This document shows, in pieces, positions 1 to 8,509 of a stretch of 62,601 nucleotides of DNA (position 1 is the first letter of the stretch; every line of letters begins with the position of its first letter). The stretch comes from Devosia geojensis (lineage in GTDB: Bacteria > Pseudomonadota > Alphaproteobacteria > Rhizobiales > Devosiaceae). The stretch is taken from assembly GCF_000969415.1 (NCBI RefSeq), contig NZ_JZEX01000207.1, positions 1-62,601 on the forward strand, written 5' to 3'. The translations under genes were made by a program, and so were the position numbers. The notes under the pieces are model-generated. The model had not been told where the DNA came from. It saw only the letters and a program-made list of their open reading frames with translations, and did not search any database.

Positions 1-62
1 GGTGTGGGGGGAGGTCAGGAGGGGAACCCGGCCCGACAGTCCGCACGAACTGCCCTCACCCA

Positions 63-149
63 CCGGGTCATTCCCGCGAAAGCGGGATCCTCTGTTCCAT
101 GCCACTGGTCCTGCCAACGGAGGTCCCCGCTTTCGCGGGGATGACCCGG
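63..149. repeat. Paired palindromic repeat, copy 1 (REP-like)
   Basis: Two short hairpins (CCCGC-GAAA-GCGGG at 73-86 and a mirror copy at 125-138) are flanked by a perfect outer inverted repeat CCGGGTCAT / ATGACCCGG. It is a diverged member of the GTCATCCCGGC...GCCGGGATGAC family seen four more times in this window. It lies downstream of etfA. Confidence 0.8.
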
Positions 150-167
150 TGGTGGGGGGGGCGTGTG

Positions 168-1112
168 TTAACGACGAACTCCCAGCCGATCCAATTCCCC
201 GATCAGCGCCGGCACCACGGTGAAGAGATCGCCGATCAGCGCCACGTCCGCGAGCTTGACGAGCGGCGCTTCCGCGTCGGTGTTGATGGCGACGATCTTC
301 TTGGCGCCCTGGATGCCGGCGAGGTGCTGCAGCGCGCCGGAGATGCCGATGGCGATATAGAGGTCGGGAGCGATGATCTTGCCGGTCTGGCCCACCTGCC
401 AGTCATTGGGAGCATAGCCCGCATCGACCGCGGCGCGGGTGGCGCCGACTGCGGCGCCGAGCCAGGCGGCGAGCTGTTCCACCAGCTTGAAGCCCTCGGC
501 CGAACCCACCGATACGCCGCCGCCGACGACGATCTGCGCCGTCGCCAGGTCCGGCACGTCGCCCTCCGTGCGGTGCGCGGCGACGAACTTGGCGACCGCC
601 GCCACGTCCCCGTGCGGCACCGGCTCGATCGCCGCCTCGTTGCCGCGCGCGGCGGCGCGGAAGGCGGAGGCGCGGATGGTGAGGACGTGCTTGTCCTGGT
701 TGGAGACCACCGTCTCGATGGCGTTGCCGGCATAGATCGGGCGCTGGAACCGGTTGGGTCCGAGAATGGCGACGACATCGGTCACCGGCATCAGGTCGAG
801 CCGGGCGGCAAGGTGCGGGAAGACATCGCGGCCGACCGCGCCGGCCGAGCCGACGATGTGGGTGTAGCCTTCGGCTAGATCGGCAAGGATCGGCGCCAGG
901 GCCTCGGCGGACTGGCCGAGGAGCCCGGCATCCTGCGCGACGCGCACCCGCCGCACGCCGGCGATGGCCGCGGCTTCCGCCGCCACCTCGTCGATGCCTT
1001 CGCCCAGCACCAGCACGTCGATGGGGCCGAGCTCGGCGACGGCGTGGACGACGCGGGGCGTCGCGGGCGAGAGGCGGCCGAGGTCGTGGTCGGCAAGAAC
1101 GAGCACGGCCAT
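168..1112 (-). CDS. etfA: Electron transfer flavoprotein, alpha subunit
   Basis: 314 aa, normal length for EtfA/FixB. It would bind the FAD of the ETF heterodimer, which takes electrons from acyl-CoA and other flavin dehydrogenases and passes them to ETF:quinone oxidoreductase. The N-terminal half is the variable alpha/beta domain (begins MAVLVLADHD). The C-terminal half holds the FAD domain, with GQTGKIIAPDLYIAIGISG followed by HLAGIQ and AINTD, the usual EtfA signature. Its ATG overlaps the etfB stop by one base (TGATG), so the two are translationally coupled. A palindromic repeat begins just past the stop. Identification is firm. Confidence 0.97.
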   Translation of the reverse strand: MAVLVLADHDLGRLSPATPRVVHAVAELGPIDVLVLGEGIDEVAAEAAAIAGVRRVRVAQDAGLLGQSAEALAPILADLAEGYTHIVGSAGAVGRDVFPHLAARLDLMPVTDVVAILGPNRFQRPIYAGNAIETVVSNQDKHVLTIRASAFRAAARGNEAAIEPVPHGDVAAVAKFVAAHRTEGDVPDLATAQIVVGGGVSVGSAEGFKLVEQLAAWLGAAVGATRAAVDAGYAPNDWQVGQTGKIIAPDLYIAIGISGALQHLAGIQGAKKIVAINTDAEAPLVKLADVALIGDLFTVVPALIGELDRLGVRR

Positions 1113-1873
1113 CAGAGCGCCTCCATTCCGGCGATATCCTGCGCGATCGCGGCGGCGAGCTCGGGAACGGAGGCGACGATGCGCCCGCCTTCGCGCTCGG
1201 ACGGCGGCGAGACGGTCTCGATGGTCAGGCGCGGCGCGAGGCTGATGCCGAAATCGGCGGCGGGCCGCACGGCCAGCGGCTTGCTGCGCGCCTTCATCAC
1301 CATGGGCAGCGCCGCATTGCGCGGCGTGTTGAGGCGCAGGTCCGCCGTGACGATGGCCGGCAGCGGCACGGAGACGGTGACGCGGCCGTAGTCGACTTCG
1401 CGGGTCACTTCCAGCGCGCCCTCCTCGACCCCGATTTGCGAGGCGAAGGTCGCCTGGGCAAACCCGGTCAGGGCCGCAAGCATCTGCCCGACATGGTTGG
1501 AATCGTCGTCCACGGCCTGCTTGCCGAGCAGCACCAGGTCCGGCTGCTCCTCGGCGACGACGGCGGCAAGGAGCTTGGCGATGGCGAGCGTCTCGAGCGC
1601 CGCCTCGGTCTCGATGAGGATGCCGCGGGTGCCGCCCATGGCGAGGGCCGTGAGGATCACGTCGTTCGACGCCTTCGGCCCGATGGAGACGACCACGACC
1701 TCCTCGGCCTTGCCCGCCTCCACGAGCGCAACGGCCGCCTCGACCGCATGCTTGCAGAAGGGGTTCATCGACATGCGCACGCCGCTGGTCTCCACCCCCG
1801 ACCCGTCGGGGCGCACGCGGATGCGCACATTGTGGTCGACCACGCGCTTGACGGTGACGAGGATTTTCTTCAC
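1112..1873 (-). CDS. etfB: Electron transfer flavoprotein, beta subunit
   Basis: 253 aa; partner of EtfA, binding AMP in the ETF heterodimer. The start MKKILVTVKRVVDHNVRIRV is the classic EtfB N terminus. I chose GTG at 1873 because AGGAGG lies nine bases before it; an in-frame TTG at 1882 is only one base from that ribosome site and would add just three residues. The middle carries LLGKQAVDDDSNHVGQMLA, the conserved ETF-beta motif. etfB is first in a two-gene operon with etfA. The gene upstream (M20 hydrolase) is divergent, and a long perfect hairpin lies between them. Confidence 0.96.
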   Translation of the reverse strand: MKKILVTVKRVVDHNVRIRVRPDGSGVETSGVRMSMNPFCKHAVEAAVALVEAGKAEEVVVVSIGPKASNDVILTALAMGGTRGILIETEAALETLAIAKLLAAVVAEEQPDLVLLGKQAVDDDSNHVGQMLAALTGFAQATFASQIGVEEGALEVTREVDYGRVTVSVPLPAIVTADLRLNTPRNAALPMVMKARSKPLAVRPAADFGISLAPRLTIETVSPPSEREGGRIVASVPELAAAIAQDIAGMEAL

Positions 1874-2060
1874 CGGCCTCAAGCCTCCTCACAAACTCGT
1901 GCGGTTTCTGACAAATCGCGGGCGGCACGACAAGCGCGGGAGCGAAAAAATCGCCCATAGGGATGGTGGCGAGGGGAAAAGCCTGCTCGCGACATGGGAG
2001 TGTTCGCGCCTTATAGGAGGAATTGAGGACAGGAGCAGGTAAGCCACCGCAGTTTTCTCC

Positions 2061-2108
2061 AACCACCGGCTGTCATCCCGGCTTTTGCCGGGATGACAGC
2101 CGGTGGTT
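2061..2108. repeat. Perfect long hairpin of the REP-like family, copy 2
   Basis: Two 22-base arms (2061-2082 and 2087-2108) pair perfectly around a TTTT loop. The inner part is the family core TGTCATCCCGGC; the outer ten bases (AACCACCGGC) extend the stem further than in the other copies. It lies between the divergent etfBA and M20 hydrolase genes, so it is not a simple terminator. Confidence 0.9.
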
Positions 2109-2257
2109 GAGGCGCCCTCGGCGGACTACCATCAACCCGCATCCCTCACTGGGCGCTGCGCGCAGACCCGTCCCAAAACAAAATCACCGCCCAAGTGTTG
2201 ACGCCCTCCGTCCGGACGGCGACATTGGCGCCCATTCGTTTCCCCTTCGGATTTGTT

Positions 2258-3427
2258 ATGCCCATCCTCAATCGCATTGCCGATTTCCAGGCCGAGATCG
2301 TCGGCTGGCGTCAGGATTTCCACGCCCACCCCGAACTGCTCTTCGATGTCAAACGCACCGCCGGGCGGGTGGAGGAACTCCTCAAGCAGTTCGGTTGCGA
2401 CGAAGTGGTGGCGGGCATCGGGCGGACCGGCGTCGTCGCCGTCATCAACGGCAGGACCGAGGGCGCCGGCCGCACCATCGGGCTGCGCGCCGACATGGAT
2501 GCGCTGCCGATCACCGAGCGGACGGCCAAGCCCTATGCCAGCACCACCCCCGGCAAGATGCATGCCTGCGGCCATGACGGGCATACCGCAATGCTCCTCG
2601 GCGCCGCCAAGTACCTCGCCGAGACCCGCAATTTCTCGGGCAAGGCCGTGCTGATCTTCCAGCCGGCCGAGGATGGCGGGGGCGGCGGGCGCGAGATGGT
2701 CAAGGACGGGCTCCTCGAGCGCTTCGGCATCGAGGAGGTCTACGGCATGCACAACATGCCGGGCATTCCGCTGGGACACTTCGCCATCCGCGAAGGCGGG
2801 ATCATGGCGGCGACCGACCAGTTCGTCATCGACATCGAAGGGCGGGGCGGCCACGCGGCGCGCCCGCACGCGACCGTCGATCCGGTGATCGTCGCCAGCC
2901 AGCTGGTCACCGCCATGCAGACGATCGTCTCGCGCAACATCGATCCGCTGCGCCCCGCCGTCCTCTCGGTCACGGTCATCGAGGCGGGCGAGGCGTTCAA
3001 CGTCATCCCGCGCACCGCCCGGCTCAAGGGCACCATGCGCACCCTCGACCGGGAAACGCGCGAGTTCCTGCCGGAAAAGCTCCGGCAGTTCGTTCCCGAT
3101 TTCGCCGCAAGCTTCGGCGCCACGGCGCGATTCAACTACATGCCGGGCTATCCCGTGACGGTGAATACGGCCGAAGAAACGCGCTTTGCCGCGGCGGTCG
3201 CCGCCGACATCGTCGGCACCGACCGGATCGACGACGCGGTCGACGCCTCGATGGGCGGCGAGGATTTCTCCTACATGCTCGAGAAGCGCCCCGGCGCCTA
3301 CATCTTCCTCGGCAACGGCGATTCCAGCGAACTGCACACCGACACCTACGATTTCAACGACGAGGCCATCCCGCTTGGCGCCAGCTACTGGGTGCGGCTG
3401 GTCGAGAGGGCGCTGCCGGCAGCGTAG
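2258..3427 (+). CDS. M20-family amidohydrolase (hippurate hydrolase/aminoacylase type)
   Basis: 389 aa from ATG at 2258 (MPILNRIADF), which matches the usual start of the M20D amidohydrolases; the open frame continues upstream but without family similarity. Such enzymes hydrolyse N-acyl amino acids or related amides. Metal-site residues are visible: the cluster MHACGHDGH (C104, H106), E138 in QPAED, H165 in GMHNMPG and a C-terminal LHTDTYDFND. The dimerisation (lid) domain contains GRGGHAARPH. It is followed five bases later by an AbrB-type membrane protein gene, suggesting co-expression. The exact substrate cannot be read from sequence. Confidence 0.92.
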   Translation: MPILNRIADFQAEIVGWRQDFHAHPELLFDVKRTAGRVEELLKQFGCDEVVAGIGRTGVVAVINGRTEGAGRTIGLRADMDALPITERTAKPYASTTPGKMHACGHDGHTAMLLGAAKYLAETRNFSGKAVLIFQPAEDGGGGGREMVKDGLLERFGIEEVYGMHNMPGIPLGHFAIREGGIMAATDQFVIDIEGRGGHAARPHATVDPVIVASQLVTAMQTIVSRNIDPLRPAVLSVTVIEAGEAFNVIPRTARLKGTMRTLDRETREFLPEKLRQFVPDFAASFGATARFNYMPGYPVTVNTAEETRFAAAVAADIVGTDRIDDAVDASMGGEDFSYMLEKRPGAYIFLGNGDSSELHTDTYDFNDEAIPLGASYWVRLVERALPAA

Positions 3428-3432
3428 AACCG

Positions 3433-4491
3433 ATGAACGCACTCGCGGCGGCCACGGCGCAAACGGCACTGACGTTCGCCATTTCGGCGGCAGGCGGATT
3501 CGCCGGCCACGCGCTCGGCCTGCCCGCCGGCTGGCTGATGGGCGGGGCGCTGGCGGTGACGGTCGCGGCCATGGCCGGGGCGCCGGTCGGCATTCCGGAC
3601 AAGGTGCGCGATGTCGCGTTCGTGCTCATCGGCATGTCGATGGGTGCAACGGTCGCGGCCGACAGCCTGCAGCTCATCGGGCAATGGCCGGTGACGCTGG
3701 CCGGGCTCGTCGTCGAGCTCGTCCTCATCATCGCCATCACCGGCTGGGTGATGGCGCGCTTCTTCGGGCTCGACCGGGGAACGGCCTATCTTTCCTCGTT
3801 TCCCGGCCACCTCTCCTTCGTCATGGGCATCGCGGCGGCGGGCGTCGGCGATGCGCGCCAGATCGTCATCATCCAGGTCATCCGCATCCTCATCCTCACC
3901 GTCGCCGTGCCCATCGGCACGCTCTTCCTGCCGATCGAGCATTTTCCGGCCCCGCCTGCGCCGCAGATCATGGACGTCACGACGCTCCTGCTGCTCGCTG
4001 CCGGCTGCACGGCGGTCGGCTGGGCGTTCGACAGGCTGAAGATCCCGGCCGGATTCGTCCTCGGGGCCATGGCGGCGGCGACGGCGGCCAAGCTCGGCGG
4101 CCTCTTCGATACGGCCATGCCGCCGCCGCTCGTCACCATCACCTTCGTCATGACCGGCGCGCTCATCGGCTCGCGCTTCACCGGCATCAGCCGCGGCGAG
4201 TTCGCCAGGGCCGCCGTCGGCGGGCTGGTCGCGACGGGGCTAACGGTGTGCATCACCACCCTCGTCGCCCTTGCCGTCAGCTTCTTCGTCGCCATGCCCT
4301 TCGGGCAGATCTGGGTGGGGCTGGCGCCCGGCGCGCTCGAAGGCATGGGCGCGCTCGGCATCGCGCTCGGCTACGACACGGCGTTCGTCGCCGCCCACCA
4401 CGTCATCCGTCTCTTGCTCTTGAGTTTTGCTATTCCCGCAGTCGTCGTGCTCATCCGCCTCTCCGAGCGGCGCACGGCGCCGGGTGAATGA
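3433..4491 (+). CDS. AbrB-family integral membrane protein (formerly 'ammonia monooxygenase')
   Basis: 352 aa, very hydrophobic, about ten predicted membrane segments. The sequence has the internal duplication of the AbrB family (PF05145): GFAGHALGLPAGWLMGGAL near the N terminus is echoed by KIPAGFVLGAMAAAT after the midpoint, and LSSFPGHLSFV by APGALEGMGALG. Despite old names it is not an enzyme of ammonia oxidation; function is unproven, and a regulatory or transport role has been suggested for relatives. It starts five bases after the amidohydrolase stop, so it is probably translated from the same message. Confidence 0.88.
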   Translation: MNALAAATAQTALTFAISAAGGFAGHALGLPAGWLMGGALAVTVAAMAGAPVGIPDKVRDVAFVLIGMSMGATVAADSLQLIGQWPVTLAGLVVELVLIIAITGWVMARFFGLDRGTAYLSSFPGHLSFVMGIAAAGVGDARQIVIIQVIRILILTVAVPIGTLFLPIEHFPAPPAPQIMDVTTLLLLAAGCTAVGWAFDRLKIPAGFVLGAMAAATAAKLGGLFDTAMPPPLVTITFVMTGALIGSRFTGISRGEFARAAVGGLVATGLTVCITTLVALAVSFFVAMPFGQIWVGLAPGALEGMGALGIALGYDTAFVAAHHVIRLLLLSFAIPAVVVLIRLSERRTAPGE

Positions 4492-4544
4492 GCCGCACTT
4501 TGCCACAATTGCGCGCCAAGGTTCGCGCGCCGGAGGTTTTAGCC

Positions 4545-4847
4545 ATGTCCATCAAACGTTTCGCCGTCGTTTCCGCCCTGGCGCTGCTCGCAGCAGCGCC
4601 CACCCAGGCCGCCCCCTTTTGCGTCGGGTACGGCGCCCCGGGGCTCGAGCTCGAATTCGGCCTCGAGTTCGGCAGGATGTCGACCGACCAACGCAACCTG
4701 TTCGACCTGATGGCGCTGCGCCGCCGCGGCGTCGATGCTTCGCGCGTCGACCGCTGGAACGGCTGCATCCGCGCCTATGTGCGCCAGCCGGGCGGCGGGG
4801 AGCGCATGGAGTTCTACGATCCGAACAACTACCAGCAGGTGTTTTGA
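4545..4847 (+). CDS. Small secreted protein of unknown function
   Basis: 100 aa from ATG at 4545, preceded by GGAGG at a good distance. The first 21 residues (MSIKRFAVVSALALLAAAPTQA) are a clear Sec signal peptide with an AQA cleavage site. The mature part is short and polar, has two cysteines (in FCVGYG and GCIRAYV) that could form a disulfide in the periplasm, and ends YDPNNYQQVF. I do not recognise the family. It follows the AbrB-type gene by 53 bases on the same strand and could share its transcript. Confidence 0.75.
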   Translation: MSIKRFAVVSALALLAAAPTQAAPFCVGYGAPGLELEFGLEFGRMSTDQRNLFDLMALRRRGVDASRVDRWNGCIRAYVRQPGGGERMEFYDPNNYQQVF

Positions 4848-4880
4848 CCAGCCCCTGAAGGGCACGAGTTTACACCACCA

Positions 4881-5010
4881 CCCGCTGTCATCCCGGCGAA
4901 AAGCCGGGACCCAGTACACACTGGTTCAACGGAGTGCGCACCGTTGCAACGCAGAAGCCCTATCTGCAGCGTTTACTGGATCCCGGCTTTCGCCGGGATG
5001 ACAGTCGGGG
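4881..5010. repeat. Paired palindromic repeat, copy 3
   Basis: Left arm (CTGTCATCCCGGC, GAAAAGCCGGGA) and right arm (ATCCCGGC, TTTCGCCGGGATGACAG) face each other across about 75 bases whose ends read CAGTACACACTGG and CAGCGTTTACTGG. The same ends appear, in opposite orientation, in copy 5 (14636-14761), so the whole unit, not just the arms, is a repeated element. It lies between convergent genes. Confidence 0.88.
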
Positions 5011-5038
5011 ATGTGCTGGCGATGCGCGCCGAAAGCCC

Positions 5039-6679
5039 TCAGCCCGCCACCCGCACCTTCACGGGCTTCTCCTTGCCCTCGGCGAGGAATGCATAGCCGT
5101 TCGGGCCGAGCGCCAGCGTCTTGCCGTCGAGGGTCGCGGCGTTCGAGACGGGCTCGAGCCCGTTTCGGACACCCGAGACCTGCAGCACCCTCGCCTCGGG
5201 CGAGAGGTTGAATAGGCAGAGCAGACTCTGCCCCTCCTCGTCCGTCCGGCGGAACCCCAGCAGCGGCTCGGGCAGGCGCAGGAACGTCGCGTCGCCGTCG
5301 ACCAGCACCGGGTGCTGCTTGCGCCACGCGATCAGCGCCCGATAGAAGTTGAGGAGCGAGCCTTCGTCCTTCTCCTGCTCGGCGACGGCGAGGACCGAGT
5401 GCGGAGGCTTGACCGGCAGCCAGGGCTTGCCGGTGGTAAAGCCGTTGGGCGCCTTGCCCCGCTCCCACGGCATCGGGGTGCGACAGCCGTCGCGGCCCTT
5501 GTAGTCGGGCCAGAAGCGGATGCCGGGCGGATCGGTCAATTCCTCGAAGAGGAGCTCCGCCTCGGGCAGGCCCAGCTCCTCGCCCTGATAGATGCAGACC
5601 GACCCCTTGAGCGTCATCAAAAGCGCCGCCGCCTGCCGGCCGAGGCTCGCGGGATCGGCGCCGTGCTCGGCCCAGCGCGATATGTGGCGGATGACGTCGT
5701 GGTTGGAAAAACTCCAGCACGGCCAGCCGTCGCTCGTCGCCTTGAAGAACTGCTCGACACGGGTGCGGAAGTGCTTCGCGGTGAAATACTTGTCGAGGAA
5801 GGCGAAGGAATAGCACATGTGCAGCTTGTCGCCGCCCGAGGTGTACTCGGCCATGATCTCGACCGGCCGGTGGCTGTCGCCGACCTCGCCCACCGTCGTC
5901 GTGCCCGGATACTCGTCCATGAGCTTCCTGATGCGCTTGAGGAACGCGACATTGTCCGGCCGGCTCTTGGAATATTTGTGCAGCTGCATGTCGTAGGGGT
6001 TGACCGCGTACGGCAAGTGCTCGGGCTTCCTCAATGCGGGGTTCGAACGCAGCTTCTCGTCGTGGAAGTAGAAGTTGACGGTATCGAAGCGGAAGCCGTC
6101 GACGCCGCGGTCGAGCCAGAAGCGCATGACGTCGAGCACCGCGTCCTGGACCTTGCGGTTGTGGAAGTTGAGATCGGGCTGCGAGATCAGGAAGTTGTGC
6201 AGGTAATACTGCCGGCGCGTGGCGTTCCACTCCCAGGCGCGCCCGCCGAAGACCGAGGGCCAGTTGTTGGGCGGCGAACCGTCGGGCAGCGGATCGGCCC
6301 AGACGTACCAGTCGGCCCTGGCGTTGTCGCGGCTCGTCTTGCTCTCCATGAACCACGGGTGCCGGTCCGACGTGTGGCTCAGCACCTGGTCGATGATGAC
6401 CTTGAGGCCGAGATCGTGGGCGCGGTTGACGAGGCTGTCGAAATCCTCGAGCGAGCCGAAGAGCGGGTCGATGTCGACATAGTTGGAGACGTCGTACCCC
6501 ATGTCGTCCATGGGCGAAGGGAAGATCGGCGAGAGCCAGATGGCGTCTACCCCGATGCTTGCGATGTAGTCGAGCTTGGCGATGATGCCCGGCAGGTCGC
6601 CGACGCCGTCGCCGCTACTATCCATGAAGGAGCGCGGATAGACCTGATAGATGATGCCGCCCCGCCACCAGTCGCCCAT
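5039..6679 (-). CDS. GH13 alpha-glucosidase (oligo-1,6-glucosidase/trehalulose-type)
   Basis: 546 aa, usual length for intracellular GH13 alpha-glucosidases such as AglA. Starts MGDWWRGGIIYQVYPRSF, the typical N terminus. Catalytic residues are visible: nucleophile D199 in DGFRFDTVN, acid/base E265 in TTVGEVGD and stabiliser D328 in FSNHD. QVLSHTSDRHPWF is conserved region I. It would release glucose from alpha-glucosides in the cytoplasm. No sugar transporter of the AglEFGK type is next to it; it is a single-gene unit divergent from a cupin. A Shine-Dalgarno-like GGAGTGAGG precedes the ATG. Confidence 0.95.
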   Translation of the reverse strand: MGDWWRGGIIYQVYPRSFMDSSGDGVGDLPGIIAKLDYIASIGVDAIWLSPIFPSPMDDMGYDVSNYVDIDPLFGSLEDFDSLVNRAHDLGLKVIIDQVLSHTSDRHPWFMESKTSRDNARADWYVWADPLPDGSPPNNWPSVFGGRAWEWNATRRQYYLHNFLISQPDLNFHNRKVQDAVLDVMRFWLDRGVDGFRFDTVNFYFHDEKLRSNPALRKPEHLPYAVNPYDMQLHKYSKSRPDNVAFLKRIRKLMDEYPGTTTVGEVGDSHRPVEIMAEYTSGGDKLHMCYSFAFLDKYFTAKHFRTRVEQFFKATSDGWPCWSFSNHDVIRHISRWAEHGADPASLGRQAAALLMTLKGSVCIYQGEELGLPEAELLFEELTDPPGIRFWPDYKGRDGCRTPMPWERGKAPNGFTTGKPWLPVKPPHSVLAVAEQEKDEGSLLNFYRALIAWRKQHPVLVDGDATFLRLPEPLLGFRRTDEEGQSLLCLFNLSPEARVLQVSGVRNGLEPVSNAATLDGKTLALGPNGYAFLAEGKEKPVKVRVAG

Positions 6680-6835
6680 GACCTCACTCCGGATTCATTG
6701 CTCAGCGGGGCGAGCCTAGAGGATCGCGCGGGCGCAATGGAACCCCGTGCACGTGCATAACCGGTTCCCGGGTGCTGGAATTGGTCGCAATTTGCGCCGA
6801 GACTGCGCCGATGCAACACAAGAGGGAGAAGCCCG

Positions 6836-7207
6836 ATGATGCACGTGCTGCGCGCCGCCGAGAGGCCTCCAGCCAAGAGCCGCACGATCAAGTTCGAGGG
6901 CGGCGAATACGGCGCCAATGTCTCGTTCTTTGCCGTGGACAACGATCCCGGCCAGGGGCCGGGCCTGCACACGCACCCCTATACCGAGATCTGGATCGTC
7001 AAAGAGGGCCGCGCCCGCATCCAGGCCGGCACGCAGGTGATCGAGGCCGGCGTCAACGACATCGCCATCGTGCCCCCCAACGTGCCGCATGGGTTCAAGA
7101 ACATCGGCGAAGGCCGGCTCGAGATCCTCTGCATCCATGACGCCGGGACGATCGAACAGACCTTCGTGGATGAAGAGGAGAACGCGCTTTACGGGACAGG
7201 ACGATAG
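6836..7207 (+). CDS. Cupin-domain protein
   Basis: 123 aa, one small beta-barrel cupin. The metal motif is visible as GLHTHPYTEIWIV (two His plus Glu) and the second motif as PPNVPHGFKN (His). Preceded by GAGGGAGAA at a good distance; a second ATG immediately follows the first, so the start could be 6839. Substrate unknown: such stand-alone cupins can bind metals, isomerise sugars or oxidise small molecules. Divergent from the alpha-glucosidase. Confidence 0.85.
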   Translation: MMHVLRAAERPPAKSRTIKFEGGEYGANVSFFAVDNDPGQGPGLHTHPYTEIWIVKEGRARIQAGTQVIEAGVNDIAIVPPNVPHGFKNIGEGRLEILCIHDAGTIEQTFVDEEENALYGTGR

Positions 7208-7234
7208 GGCTGGGCACGAAACTGTCCTCCCCTC

Positions 7235-7379
7235 CGATGTCACCCCGGCGAAGGCCGGGGCCCATCCTTAAACGCGTCAACGCGCCCGGAGGGCTCGGTT
7301 GTTGTTCCTGGCCCTTCGATACACCTTGCGGCTGACGAGGCATCTCAGGATGGGTCCCGGCCTTCGCCGGGATGACATT
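7235..7379. repeat. Paired palindromic repeat, copy 4
   Basis: Left arm GATGTCACCCCGGC-GAA-GGCCGGGG and right arm TCCCGGCC-TTC-GCCGGGATGACAT face each other about 85 bases apart between convergent genes. The same family as copies 1-3 and 5, with compensating base changes in the left hairpin. Confidence 0.85.
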
Positions 7380-7400
7380 GGTGGTAGTTGAGCTTTTGCG

Positions 7401-8330
7401 CTACACCACCGCGCTCGGTAAGGGATCGCCGGCGAAATGGGCGTCGAGGTTGGCAACGACCAGCGCGCCCATCGCCTGGCGCGTCTGGTGGGTGGCGCTG
7501 CCCTGGTGCGGCGCGAGGACGACGTTGTCGAGCCTCATGAACCCGTCGCGGATGTTGGGCTCGTTCTCGAAGACGTCGAGCGCGGCGCCGCCGAGGGCGC
7601 CTGACTGCAGCATTTCCAGCATCGCTGCCTCGTCGACGAGCGTGCCGCGCGCGACGTTGACCAGCATGCCCTGCGCCCCCAGCGCCTCCAGCACCGTCCT
7701 CGATACGATCCCCTGCGTACCCTGCCCGCCCGGCGCGACGATCACCAGCCAGTCGCTGTCGCGCGCCATGTCGGCGAGGTCGCTGTAGTAGACGTAGGGC
7801 ACGCCCTCCTGCCGGTGGCGGCCATGATAGACGATGCGCATCTTCATCGCGGTGAGGCGCGTCGCGATCTCCTTGCCGATGCGGCCGAGCCCCAGGATGC
7901 CGGCGGTCTTGCCGGTGAGCTCCGAAAAGAGCCCGAAGGTCCCGGACGGCCACTTGCCCTCGCGCACGTAACGATCGCCCTGCGGGATGCGGCGGGCGAG
8001 CGCGATCATCAGGCCCACGGTCATCTCGGCCACCGCGTCGTTGAGGACGTTGGGCGTGTTGGTCACGCGGATGTTGCGCGCCTTGGCGGCGGCGGTGTCG
8101 ATGGTGTCGTAGCCGACGCCGAAATTGGCGATGATCTCGAGCTTGGGCAGCGCATCCATCAGCTTGCCGTCGACATTGCCGCCGGCGATGGCCCGCACCT
8201 TCGGCGCCACCTCGGCGATCAGCGCCGCTTTGTCTCTGGCCTCGTGCAGCTTGTGGACCGTGAAGCGCTCGGCGATGGCCGCCTCGCAGCTGTCGAGGAG
8301 CTTGTGGGTCTGAAGCAATTCGATGGGCAT
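7401..8330 (-). CDS. D-2-hydroxyacid dehydrogenase (glyoxylate/hydroxypyruvate reductase type)
   Basis: 309 aa from ATG at 8330 (MPIELLQTHKLL); the open frame runs further upstream through the operator-like motif at 8378-8389, so the shorter start is preferred. Rossmann motif GLGRIGKEIA; catalytic triad visible as R228 in NVARGTLVDE, E257 in DVFENEP and H275 in LAPHQGSAT. The coenzyme loop reads YHGRHRQ with an Arg, which in this family usually goes with NADPH. It probably reduces a short 2-keto acid such as glyoxylate, hydroxypyruvate or a sugar-acid derivative. It shares an upstream sequence word with uxaC and an ABC operon. Confidence 0.93.
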   Translation of the reverse strand: MPIELLQTHKLLDSCEAAIAERFTVHKLHEARDKAALIAEVAPKVRAIAGGNVDGKLMDALPKLEIIANFGVGYDTIDTAAAKARNIRVTNTPNVLNDAVAEMTVGLMIALARRIPQGDRYVREGKWPSGTFGLFSELTGKTAGILGLGRIGKEIATRLTAMKMRIVYHGRHRQEGVPYVYYSDLADMARDSDWLVIVAPGGQGTQGIVSRTVLEALGAQGMLVNVARGTLVDEAAMLEMLQSGALGGAALDVFENEPNIRDGFMRLDNVVLAPHQGSATHQTRQAMGALVVANLDAHFAGDPLPSAVV

Positions 8331-8377
8331 GGGCGAGGACCTCGAAGTGAAGTGGCGAACTTTGGTGATAACCTCCA

Positions 8378-8389
8378 CTTCCATACAAG
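8378..8389 (-). promoter_or_regulatory. Candidate operator CTTGTATGGAAG
   Basis: On the minus strand this reads CTTGTATGGAAG, 48 bases upstream of the hydroxyacid dehydrogenase ATG. The first nine bases are identical to the motif upstream of uxaC (19606-19617) and to the two direct copies at 39898-39928. Binding by a FadR-type GntR protein is inference. Confidence 0.5.
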
Positions 8390-8509
8390 TCGACCCGCAA
8401 CAAAGGCAAATCCGTCCAATCGCTTGACCGGCAGCGACCCGCTGGACGGCGCGCGACAAATGTGTAGCAATGATGAAGCGAATGGGAGCCGCAACAACAT
8501 CGGAGCGGA

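Noticed and set aside
168..2066. Single 632-aa reading frame spanning etfA and etfB on the minus strand
   Set aside because: Only its C-terminal 314 residues are EtfA; the rest is the etfB gene read in the wrong frame. The true etfB frame gives a perfect EtfB protein.
6738..6775. GGAACC...GGTTCC and GTGCACGTGCAT between alpha-glucosidase and cupin, considered as a LacI-type operator
   Set aside because: The arms are short and far apart and no LacI regulator is encoded near; not strong enough to list as a site.
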